Of a stretch of DNA of 64,000 bases, positions 36,538 to 46,053 are shown in pieces. Within the stretch, counting starts at the first letter, position 1; each line of letters opens with the position of its first letter. The stretch is from Castor canadensis. Lineage: Eukaryota > Chordata > Mammalia > Rodentia > Castoridae. The translations under genes were made by a program, and so were the position numbers. Below the pieces are notes generated by a model. It did no database searches. It saw only the letters and a list, made by a program, of their open reading frames with translations, and had not been told where the DNA came from. Location: positions 128,969,490 to 129,033,489 of the forward strand of contig NC_133396.1 of assembly GCF_047511655.1 (NCBI RefSeq), given 5' to 3'.

Positions 36538-37806
36538 GGCCTATATTAGACTGTACACACACCCCTGCCTTGGCCCTCAAAAGACACCCCCTCCCCACTG
36601 AGCCCCCCCCAGTGCCCAAGCAACAGCAGTTGCTTTCTGGAAGAGTAAGCCTGCAGGTCCTTCCAGCACAGTCATCCCCCAGGGCAAGGAGAGCACATTC
36701 CACAGTCTGCGACCTCTGTCACATCAGGATTGGGCCTTTGGCTTGTACTTGGCACTCACTCAGCAGGCAGAATTTCTTGAGCAACCTTCCTCCATCTGCC
36801 CATCTGTATGTGTGCCTGATGTGGCCACACTGTTATAATGGTAGAACTCTGAGGCCCAGTCCATTCAATGGGCTGAGACCAGTTTCATCTGTGAGATTCA
36901 GCAATGCCCCAGGACTAATGGCAGCATGAAGAATCCTCAGAGGCCGAGCTCAGGAGGCTTTTGGGCTGTTTGCTTCCTCCCCTGAGCAGCAGTCTGCACC
37001 CCACCTTCCCTGGGAAGCTTGGCAGCTGTGAGGGAGGTAGGCAGGGCAGAGAGGCTGGTATCACAGTCCTGGGCATGGGGCGGGGGATCGGGAAGGAGGG
37101 CTTGGTTGAATGAGGGCTCTTGAGCCTCCAGGCCTGCTTCCCCTTTACCAGCTCCTGCTCCACCTTCCTTGCCAGATCACAGTGAGAACAGGGAAAAGAC
37201 AGCATGAAAAGAGGCTGGGAAAAGTTAAATGTGCACAAATGTGACCAAAGGGATAAGCATTGAGTACCTAGGCCTGCCCAGGCAAGCTGCCAAGAGAGAT
37301 CAGAGGCCCCATGTCCCAGATATGGGAGCTGGGAAGCTACACCAGAATGGGCTGACAGGTGCCAGAGATGGCCAGAGCTTCCCATTAAAAAAAAAAGGAA
37401 TCTCCCAGTGGTGAGACTATAAAGAGGGGCAAGTGTGCTCACAAGAGTGTCCCAGCAGGGCCAGTTCATGGCAGTGTTCCCAGGCCCTCACTGGCACTTG
37501 GTGGCCCAGGCACTGCCTGGTGATGAGATTATGGCCTGGCAAGCCTGGGCAGGGAGCCACAGTGTAGATGGACACCCACACTGAGGACTGCCACCATCAA
37601 GGCCTCCCACCCCAGAGCTACCCAGAAGTGGCTAAGCACCTCTGCTATAGCCGGCAGAGACACAGGTTTGCAACAGATGGAAGCATCAGAAGCAGGCACC
37701 CACATTTTCCATCTTGCCCACAACAGAGATCTCCTAAGTGGGAGCTAGGCAGAGGTAATCAGTCTCCTGGACCCAGCAGGACAGCCCTGGACAATGGAGT
37801 CAGTTG

Positions 37807-37809
<3 letters not shown>

Positions 37810-37861
<52 letters not shown>
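37810..37861. repeat. (GA)n microsatellite
   Basis: About 26 perfect GA units in the intron, about 490 bp from the ADORA1 coding exon. Chance frames of Arg/Glu and Ser/Leu cross it. Confidence 0.95.
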
Positions 37862-37865
<4 letters not shown>

Positions 37866-38350
37866 GAGAATAAGCCAGCAAGGAGTGTCTTCGAGAAGCC
37901 TGGCTGGTCTGGTCAGAGAAGCAGCAGTCCCCCACCTGCTCTGCTGTGCCACCCTCAGCACATCTTTACCCCTACCCCAGCTCTCTGTTCTCCTTCTCTT
38001 TCTCTCTGGCAGTGCTGTCTTGGTGGCCCCTCCAAACCTTCTACCTCCACCCCAAATCTGATAGGCAGCCTCGGGTTTCCTGGCTGCAGCAGCTTCAGTG
38101 CTGGGTTCTGGGCACTGCCAGGTCACATTCCTCCAGCCACCCAGCCCTCTCCTGCTTCTCCAGCAGCAGCTCAACCTGGCACCATGGCACAGAGCCCAGG
38201 AAGGCAGAGTGAGGGCTAGGGCACAATGGCTGTAGAACACCTGGCTGGTTGGCTGGGGGGAATCTCATGTTCTATCTTTTATCCTCTCTATCTGGCTCTG
38301 GAGTGAACCAGCACAGGTACTGCCCATGCCTTGGGTTGCTGTGGACTCAC

Positions 38351-38691
38351 CTGAGCGGGATCTTGACGCGGAGGTAGCGGTCCACAGCAATCGCCAGCAG
38401 GGCCAGGATGGAGCTCTGGGTGAGGATGAGGACAGGACAGGCCACCATGAGGCAAGTATGGAAGTAGGTTTGTGGCCCAATGTTTATAAGGATGGCCAAT
38501 GGGATGACCAGGGCGCCCACGGCCACATCAGCCACTGCCAGTGACACAATGAAGCAGAAGGTAACGTCCCGCAGAGCCTGGTTCACCTTCACGGCCCAAA
38601 TCACCAGCACATTCCCAGGCACGGAGACCAGGGCGATGAGCACCTCAATGCCAATGTAGGCAGCCTGGAAGGCTGTGATGGAGGGTGGCAT
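38351..38691 (-). CDS. ADORA1: Adenosine A1 receptor, first coding exon
   Basis: Encodes residues 1-113 plus two bases of codon 114. The start ATG (38691-38689) lies in a good context (CCCGCCATGC), and the protein starts [14 protein letters not shown] as in the family. It covers the short N-terminus, TM1 ([12 protein letters not shown]), TM2 ([18 protein letters not shown]), loop 1, TM3 and the DRY motif (AVDRYLRV). The exon ends ...CCGCTCAG|GTGAGT. Joined to 7037-7676 it gives exactly 326 residues without stop or frameshift. An in-frame GTG three codons upstream should not be used. An upstream ATG in another frame overlaps this start (see regulatory entry). Confidence 0.98.
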
Positions 38692-38748
38692 GGCGGGCAC
38701 CGGTTCGGCACATCAGCAGACAGGCACCGCGGGGCTCGAGGCCAGCAC
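38692..38748 (-). promoter_or_regulatory. ADORA1: ADORA1 leader in the coding exon with overlapping uORF start
   Basis: The acceptor CTGACTACAG ends at 38749, giving 57 nt of leader in this exon. An ATG at 38713-38711 lies 22 nt before the main start in the +1 frame. Its ORF of 22 codons ends at TGA 38647-38645, inside the receptor coding region, so ribosomes starting there would bypass the receptor ATG. A TGA at 38715-38713 overlaps this ATG as TGATG. Confidence 0.75.
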
Positions 38749-39080
38749 CTGTAGTCAGGAAGCTTGGGGTGGGGAGGCCCGCCTGGTAGGACCCAGGCAG
38801 CCCTGGAACTTGGCTGCCCTGCAAAGATGTATCCCACTTGGCACATCCAGTGCTCGCCCAGGCTGGCCAGGACACCCTGGCCCTCTGTTTGCCTAACCTT
38901 TGTCCCCTCCCCTTATTGTCCCCAGAGGTTCCATCCAGCAACTTAAAATAGCAGCGCTCACTCCACCAACGGCTTTTGTATCAGGTATGAGGCAGCTCCC
39001 AGCACACACACACTCCACAGGGGTCCCCCGTGCCCAGCGCTGCCCACCCGTGTCCACAGAACAGGGTGCAGGGAGCTCAC

Positions 39081-39260
39081 CATCCTGCCTGCTGGCTGGC
39101 AGGGGGTCTCAGAGGCAGTGCCCAAAGTTCCCCGCGAGGGGTGCCGCCCAGAGTTCCGCCAGGCAGGGCTGGGCTCTGGGCACAGCGGAGCAGCACATCT
39201 CCTCTGGGCTCCCGCCGCAGCGCTCCCAGCCCGGCCTTTCAAGCAATCACATGGTGCGAT
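39081..39260 (-). promoter_or_regulatory. ADORA1: Candidate ADORA1 leader exon with upstream ATGs and TATA-like box nearby
   Basis: A donor (ATG|GTGAGC, GT at 39080-39079) closes a GC-rich stretch on the - strand. A TATA-like TTTAAAA lies at 39287-39281, suggesting a start near 39255. The exon holds an ATG at 39198-39196 opening a 29-codon uORF (TGA 39111-39109) and a second ATG at 39083-39081, the last three bases before the donor. For human ADORA1, alternative leader exons are known and one contains upstream AUGs that lower translation; I infer this is the counterpart. There is no transcript evidence here. Confidence 0.55.
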
Positions 39261-39579
39261 AGAGGCTCAGCCCCGGACGCTTTTAAAGAGGTAGCGCCCC
39301 TGTTTCGCACCTGGGACTGGGGTAGCAGGCGTGGGTCTCGGGGACTAAGCCTAGGACGAGATTCTGTTGCGGCTTCCCATTCCCCAGCGTGCGCGCACCG
39401 CCGGCCCTGCGCCCACCCAGTTGGGACATTGCAGGCGCCGGGCTCTTGCAGCCTCCTGGTTCCAGTTCCAGCTCTGCAGGGAACCCTTGCCCACCGCCTA
39501 ACCTAAGGGTGCATTCCATTCAACGCTCTCCAGCACCCTCATGGGGGAGCCCCAGGGACGAACTGAGGCATAGACTTAC

Positions 39580-39900
39580 CCAAGGTCACACCAAAGCTGG
39601 CTGAGCTCGCGGTCACCTGAGCTGTTCTGTCCAAGTGCCCCCACACCTGGACGCCTTCAAGCAGGCTCTCCCGCAGGATGTCTAGAGAATCCAGGGCTGG
39701 TCTGTTAGATCCAAGGGGATGATTGCTGGCTGGGACTCCACTCAGGCGCCGGAGCCTCCGTCGCCCCCGGCGCGGGAGCTGAGTGACAATCAGGCTCGGC
39801 ACACCGGGCGGGGGCGGCGGCGACACCCGCGGGCCCCTCCCTCCTTTCCCTCCGTCTCCTCCCCCACCCCCTCCTCTAAACAAAGGAAGTGATTCTGTGT
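39580..39900 (-). promoter_or_regulatory. ADORA1: GC-rich candidate promoter and alternative leader exon of ADORA1
   Basis: A strong donor (CCTTGG|GTAAGTC, GT at 39579-39578) ends a GC-rich region. On the + strand 39740-39850 is CpG-rich (GCCCCCGGCGCGGGAGC, GGGGGCGGCGGCGACACC) and is followed by a long CT-rich stretch. This fits a second, more upstream leader exon and promoter about 0.5 kb from the first, as in the two-promoter arrangement known in human. Inferred from composition and splice signal only. Confidence 0.45.
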
Positions 39901-40279
39901 GAGATAAGCTGGAGAAATGTGAGCTTCTGGAAGGGTCTGATGTGTGAATCCAGCTTCGGGACTGTGCGGAGGTGCAGCCTCCCGGTGTCCCCACCCTGCC
40001 TTCTCAATGCAGCATGCCCGCCGCCTGGAGCCCTAGTCTAGTCCCCAGCTAGCATCTCACAGGCTGGGCCCCCAGAACGTCCCCTGTCTGACCTCCCACA
40101 ACCGACGGTTGGCAACTCCCCCAATCCCCCCACTCTCCCATAATCCGAAAACCGCTGTCCCCGGGAAACGAGTCCCTGCAAATTCTCAAGAACTCAAAAC
40201 CTCCCCGCACACATTATTTTGCAGACTCTATCCTGAGTCATTATATCCCTTTCTCATCCATCTTTCAGAACTACCTTTT

Positions 40280-40340
40280 AGTCTATTAGCAATTTCCATT
40301 TTGCAGATGAGGACGCTGAGGCTCAGGGAACAGTTCCAGC
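40280..40340 (+). repeat. MIR fragment
   Basis: TTTTGCAGATGAGGACGCTG and AGGCTCAGGGAACAG are MIR 3' words. Short. Confidence 0.55.
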
Positions 40341-40669
40341 TTTGCAAGAACGTCCCTGTCAGTATCATCCGCCTGTGCCCCATTTCCTTCCTGCTCCTCC
40401 TCCTCCTCCCTCTTTAGAGTATAGCACCTAAGCTGTAAGGTATCTGGTCCAATCCCCTTGGGTTCCAGAGAAACAACCCAAGCTCAGGAATGGAAGGGAC
40501 TTGGGAAAGATCACAGCACAAATCCTAAAAAGACTAGCAGAAGAAACCCAAGCTTCTGCCTCCTGGCCCAGAGCTCTCCCTGCTGTGTTTCTAGCCATCT
40601 CCTGCAAGTTTCAGTTTAGGTAGCCCATTGGTATGGACTGGGGGCAAATCCTCAATCAAGGCCTTAGCA

Positions 40670-40782
40670 GAGAGGCTGACAGTGTGGTTCAAGTGATACA
40701 GCACCTGCCTAGCAAGCCTGAGGCCCTGAGTTCAAACTCCAATAGTACCAACAAAACAAAACAAACCTAAAAACAAAAAGGT
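40670..40782 (+). repeat. ID-type SINE
   Basis: GTGGTTCAAGTGATACAGCACC, shortened here, CCTAGCAAGCCTGAGGCCC and GTTCAAACTCCAATAGTACC, then an A-rich tail with AAACAAAAC units. Confidence 0.8.
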
Positions 40783-41784
40783 CCTAGCAGATATCCCAAC
40801 TTGAGAAATCAAGTTTGTGGATGTAGGGAAAGGGCCCTGGGGTGGGGATGGGATGCAAGTTAGGTGGGGAGAATCCAGTGCCCAAATGCCCCCTTGCTGG
40901 ATCTCAGGATGCCGGGAGGAGGGCGAGAACTTTTCCCTGAAGGTTTGCTGGAACCTGAGTGGCTGGGAGAAGGAAGAATACCAACATAAGGAAAGACTGC
41001 TCCTACTTCTGCCTTGGGGCAACAAGGAATCTGTGCCTCAGACAAGCTGCAGTCCTACCCTAGAGGCCAGCAGGAGGGGAGAGCACACTCCTCAGTTTCC
41101 CCTGTGGGCTTGCTTCCTCCCCAGTCCCAAAAGCATGCAGACATTCTGTTGCTGCAAACATCACACACACAGGCCACTCCACACCCAGTCCTCTGCAGCA
41201 TCCTCCTGTCCCTCAGTCCGTTCCTTGGCACAAGTTCTTTGCAGCTCAAGGCTTTCTCTGTTCCTCTCCTCTTGTCTTCCTGTCTCTCATGTAGTTTTCA
41301 GACACACACACACAAACACACACATGCACCCCCTCCGCAAAGATCCAGACCCAGGCAGGCCCAGCTGGGGGGCAGGGAGTGGGTGATCAGGTCACCCTTC
41401 TTAACCCTCAGTAGCACCTTCAGTTCTAAAGGGTAACTGGGCCCCCACCTCCATACAGCACCACACTCCCACACCAAGTCTTCTTATCAGCGGTTACTGA
41501 GGTGTGTATGATAGATTCATTTGCATAATAGCTGTAGGTAATTTGTTAATCAGTTTGAGGCAAAATAAGTTTAAACCCCTTCCATTCTCCTCACCCTTCT
41601 TCCACCCTTGCCTGCTCTCAGGTTGGGGGGAGGGAAAGGGAGGACCAGCCTGCTTGAGGACAGAGCTGACAAGGCAGGGTCCCTCCCAGAGGGCAGCTCT
41701 GGGAAAAGTACACAGTTTCCTAGGAGTCTCTGGCTGCAAGTGTGGGTGGGGGAGAGGTCAGGGCTGAACCAGGGCAGCAGAGCC

Positions 41785-41965
41785 ATTTAGTGTGGTAGAA
41801 AGAGCACTTGGCAGAGCCAGAGGGCTGGAAGCTGGCTTCTAGGCCCTACTCTGCCACTCATTGGTTGTGTGGCCTCAGGTGAGTCACTTTTCCTCTCCTG
41901 ACCTCGATTTATCCATCAGTCAAACAATGTCTACTGTCCTTTCCTACCGGGCAGTTGATAAAGCC
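41785..41965 (+). repeat. MIR
   Basis: TGTGGTAGAAAGAGCACTTG, TAGGCCCTACTCTGCCACTC and TTGTGTGGCCTCAGGTGAGT form one of the best-preserved MIR copies in the window. Confidence 0.8.
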
Positions 41966-42606
41966 ATTTCAAGGTGGAAAAGCCAGGATGAGATGGAGAC
42001 CAGGAATTTGGGTCTTTCCCCCTGGAAACTTCCCAAATGCTGGCTCCTCTGGGGAGCTGAGCCCAGGGTTACGCAGGAGGTTGTGGGCAAGGGAAGTAGA
42101 GGGAGATGGGGAGGGCAGAAGTAGAACATCCCATGATGGCTGGGATCCATGATAAACTAAAAACCTCTGGCTTTCACACATGTCCAGGATCCCCTGATTA
42201 GTTGACCCTCCCCACACCAGAGTCCTCCCCTGCCCTGAAGTCATGGGACCGTCCATTCTTTCCCATGCTTCTGGCAGTGTAGAGCCTTAGTTTCTCCATT
42301 TGTACAATCAGTACAAAAATGGAACTGAGAATACTCAGTCCTGGGAGTTTATGAGAATTTCATGGGTGGGTTATGGAGTGTCTAACACAGATATTTTGTC
42401 CAAAAGGCCAGTGGTCAGCATCAGGAGGTGCTGCAATGGAGGAAGGGAAGGGAGGAGATGCAAAGTTCAAAAGAATGAACTATGTTCCCTATAACCAGTG
42501 GCACTGGCATTGGGACCAAATCCCACAGGTATCAGTTTAAGTGCCCTTAAAGGAAAAGCCTTTATTAAGTATGTCACTCTACGGACAAGACAATGCCACA
42601 GTAAGT

Positions 42607-42627
42607 AAAAAAAAAAAAAAAAAAAAA
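42607..42627 (+). repeat. Poly-A run
   Basis: About 21 A with no clear retroposon body upstream. The preceding 150 bp could be a short retrocopy, but I do not recognise it. Confidence 0.8.
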
Positions 42628-43064
42628 GACCCCCAGGGCCTGATCCTACCACATTGTCCTTATTTTTTTTCTTCCAAAACCCCTGTCCCCAGTTTCTCAC
42701 TGGTCCCTCACCCCTGCGGTTTCTCCCCTATGGGCAGGGGAAGGGGTGGGGAGTGGAGGCACTCCTGGAGGGGAGGGGAGCCTGCCAAGCGGCTCTGCAC
42801 CTTCTCCCTCCTGGTGCCCTCCTCATTGAACTAGACCCCAGGTCAGGAAGAGCCACCCAGGGGTGCTGAAGTCATCCTGCATACCCCTCAGAGTACCAGC
42901 AAGAAGGGCAGGGAATGGGGTGCCAAGTCTTGGTTCAGATCCTGAGTGGGCCTTGGGAAATGGAAGAGGCTTTAAAATTCTTCTCTGGGGGTAGGGGTAG
43001 GAGTGAGGTGGGAGGGGGGTGGTTAGCTCAGAGGTGGGGTGCTGATCTAGCTTTTGTTTCATTT

Positions 43065-43128
43065 TGGTTTTCATGGTACTGGGGATTGAACTCAGGACCT
43101 CATGCTTGCTAGGTAAACACTCTGATCT
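43065..43128 (-). repeat. ID-type SINE fragment, antisense
   Basis: ATGGTACTGGGGATTGAACT, CAGGACCTCATGCTTGCTAG and GTAAACACTCTGATC correspond to the inverse ID-like half. It is cut short where the L1 poly-T begins. Confidence 0.8.
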
Positions 43129-44640
43129 TTTTTTTTTTTTTAAAATTGTTTTGTTGGGTCAGGGTACATTGTAGCATTTACAAAGGTTCTTACAATGTAT
43201 CAAATATACCATACTTGAATTCACCCCCTCCACTGCTCTCTTTCATCCCCCCTCCCCTGGTCCCTGGAACAGTTTCAATAGATATCATTTTTGCATTTAT
43301 ATACATGTATATACATGTGTATACATTATTTGCACCGTATTCCTCTTCCTACCCCTTTTCCTGCCACGTCTCCCCTCCCACTGGTGCCAACTCCCCTCCG
43401 CTCCCACCCCCACACCCTCAGGTTCTGCCCTCTGTTCTCCAATTTTGTAGAAGAAAAAACATAAAAGATAAGAAGTGAAACATGACGTTTTTGCTAGTTT
43501 GAGACACAGGGTCTTTCCTTGTGTTCTTTCCATGCATGTATGTATTACAGTCCCAATTGGTTCATCTCTTCCAATCCTCTTCACTCCTCCCTTGTCCCCT
43601 TCCCATGGTGGCCCCGGCCAGTTTAAGATTTCTATATTCATTTCTGTACAGTGAACACACCAACCACATTCAAGTTTTTGGTTTCCTTTCTTTGCCCTAT
43701 CCCTCCTGTATACGGCCTCCCCTTAGTGTGACCCATGTACCCTAATACTGCTGCAGTTGTTTTAGGTCTATAATCTGCATATGAGGGAGAACATGTGATT
43801 TTTTGGCTTTCTGTGCCTAACTTCACTTCAAATGATGCTCTCCAGTTCCATCCATTCACCTGCAAATGACAAAATTTCATTCTTCTTTGTGGTTTAGTAA
43901 AATTCCATTGTGTATAAATACAACATTTTCTTAATCCATTCATTGATAGTGGAGCATCTTGGCTGTTTCCGTAGCTTGGCTGTTGTGAATAGCGCTGCAA
44001 TAAACATGGGTGTGCAGGTGCCTTTGTAATAACCTGACTGTCATTCCTTCAGGTATATCCCTAGGAAGGGTATTTCTGGATCATATGGCAAATCTATTTT
44101 TAGTTTCTTAGGAAGACTCCATATTGTTTTCCAAAGTGGTTGTACCAGCTTACATTCCCACCAGCAGTGTATAAAGGTTCCTTTTTCTCCACATCCTCAC
44201 CAACATTTGTTGTTGGTGGTGCTCTTGATGGTAGCTATTCTAACTGGAGTGAGGTAGAATCTTAGTGTGGTTTTGATTTGCATTTCCTTTCTGGCCAGGT
44301 ATGGTGAGCATTTTTTCATGTGTTTTTTTGGCCACTTGGACTTCTTCTTTTGAAAAAGTTCTGTTTAGTTCAGTTGCCCACTTCTTTATTGGTTCATTGA
44401 TTTGGGGATAGTTTAGTTTTTTGAGCTCCCTGTATATTCTGGTTATCAGTTCCTTGTCTGATGTATAGCTAGCAAAGATCTTCTCCCATTCTGTGGGTGG
44501 CCTCTTCAATTTAGAGACAATTGCTTTTGTTGTGCAGAAGCTTTTTAATTTCATGTAGTTTTTGAGAGGCTCTGGCTTTTGTCCTCTTTCTGCTGTTCCT
44601 TTTCTAGCAGGCAGGAATGTTCTGGTCACTATCATTTTTT
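43129..44640 (-). mobile_element. 5'-truncated L1 LINE (ORF2 C-terminus and 3' UTR)
   Basis: Read on the - strand, 44563-44240 encodes a frame matching the end of L1 ORF2 (PTEWEKIFASYTSD, ELKKLNYPQI, NEPIKKWATELNR). Further typical ORF2 3' words, such as the inverse of CATTCCCACCAGCAGTGTAT, continue with breaks to about 43840. The 3' UTR runs to a poly-A tail seen as poly-T at 43129-43141. The element is about 1.5 kb and much better preserved than the L1M pieces elsewhere, so it is younger. It lacks ORF1, the endonuclease and most of RT and cannot move. Confidence 0.85.
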
Positions 44641-45660
44641 TTTTTTTTTCTGCCCAGCATTTTTGTGGGCAGTGTATGCACAGGGAGAAAAGTTGTTAGG
44701 TAAGAACAGGCAGTTGGGATGGCAGGGAAGCCCTGGGACTGTCCCCCTAGGGGCCAAGTCACCAGCCCTGTCTGCCCTAAGGTGACTGACTCCTTGAAGT
44801 TCCACCCCCTCCACCTCCCTCAGCCTAGGTCTCCAGTCCTCATCTTCACTCTCTCTGCCTTTCAGCTGCACTCTCCCAGGTCAATGAGCCTTCAGGGGAC
44901 ATTCTGAGCCTGTGGAAAGAACCAGAACATCAGCACAGGCTGAGTGTTCCTGTGTTTGTATGTTTGTGAGGGGGAGGAGAGGCACGTGGTAAGTGATAGG
45001 CCATTTAGCCCTGGTCCTTCCTGACAGCACGAACTGTTCCTAAATCCTGAAGCAACAGTGTGGCTCTCATGTCTTTCTTAACTACCTCCTCCTTCATTCA
45101 TTCATTCATTCATTCTTTTCAGCAAGCATTTATCAAGCCCCTCTTGGGTATCAGAGAATGACCATCGTCTCCAGAAAGAATTCAGTCAGGTAGGGGACAT
45201 AAGCATAAATGAGCCCTATATGAAGTCCCTTCTGTGAGGATCAGGACATGCCTTCAATGTCTAGCCTGTCTTTCCCATCTCCTCCGAGGTGCCTTCTCCA
45301 ATTGAACTTGAGCAGGGATGGAACAGAGCTAAGGCCGTCTGGGTCTGGGGAAGAATGGCAGGCATCCCTGTCACCTGGGGCTTGGATACAATGAGGACAC
45401 CTTAGAAGGCCCAGGGCCTGGAAGATTGGGAAGGGGGTAAGGTCTTGGGAGCTCAAGGAGCTACCCCTGCTCTAGGCAGAGCCCTCTGCTTTGATGTGGT
45501 TCACATTTCACATGTGGGTGCCTGGTATAAGACTTTGTTCAAACACAGATTTTATTAGCTATTTAGCTTCTAAAAAAAAAAAAAAAAAAACTTGAAAATC
45601 TAAATCTTTAACCTAACCCCTCTACGCACAGATCAGAGAAGTAAAACCCAAAAAAGGTTT
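44641..45660. other. Non-coding stretch
   Basis: Contains a poly-T run (44635-44650), an unassigned stretch, a short (CATT)n at about 45097-45117 and a poly-A run at about 45571-45590. No exon or conserved frame is recognised. Confidence 0.5.
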
Positions 45661-46053
45661 TGTTAGGATGAACAAAAGGAAGCCATGTTAAAATTGGCCC
45701 CCTCCCCCTTGAAGGTGACTTACTGGAAACTCTCTAACAAGCCCTAAAGGAAAATAAACATCCACCTTTAGCCATTTACCAGAAACTCCCCACCTGGCCT
45801 AGAAGGACTAACTCACCCTTAGCCAATTATCTCAGGAGCGTCAGGGGACCATTGAGGATTTTCCCACCCAGTGACCTTCCTGGGACTTCTCCACCCACCT
45901 CATAAGTATCCCCAGTCCGTAAACAGCTGGGGGCTTCAGCAGTCTTACTGGGAACCCCTCTTGCAGGACCACTTCTCCACAATAAAGTATGTGTTTGTGT
46001 TGAGCTGTCTTCCCCGCCTATTCACTCTGTACCTCTTTCAGTCGAACAGGGTT
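45661..46053 (+). mobile_element. Probable solo LTR of an ERV1-type element
   Basis: Starts TGTTAGGATGAAC and ends GAACAGGGTTCA, about 390 bp. CACAATAAAGTATGTGTTTG supplies a poly(A) signal about 70 bp before the end, and CCCCTCTTGCAGGACCAC precedes it, as in gammaretroviral LTRs. No internal ERV sequence flanks it. I found no exact target duplication, so the precise ends are uncertain. Confidence 0.55.

Larger units (their letters stand above)
7677..38350 (-). other. ADORA1: ADORA1 intron between the two coding exons (30.7 kb)
   Basis: Donor GTGAGT (complement of 38350-38345) and acceptor CAG at 7679-7677 bound it. Recognisable repeats inside are listed separately. In these parts I see no gene, RNA or clear repeat: 8700-9800, 9930-11110, 12870-13730, 14190-14820, 15180-19850, 20190-21120, 21890-22880, 25100-25360, 26100-26860, 27900-28850, 31670-32830, 33660-34980, 35140-36150 and 36540-37800. 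The segment 14830-15180 looks LTR-like (pyrimidine-rich, CTCCTGCAGTGTGCTCCTGCCA), but I could not assign it. Conserved enhancers may well be present; without an alignment they cannot be located. Confidence 0.85.

Noticed and set aside
38692-38700. In-frame GTG three codons upstream as ADORA1 start
   Set aside because: The family starts at MPPS, the ATG has a good context, and GTG starts are rare in mammals.
44240-44635. Novel host gene of 131 codons
   Set aside because: The frame is the C-terminal end of L1 ORF2, followed by an L1 3' UTR and poly-A tail.
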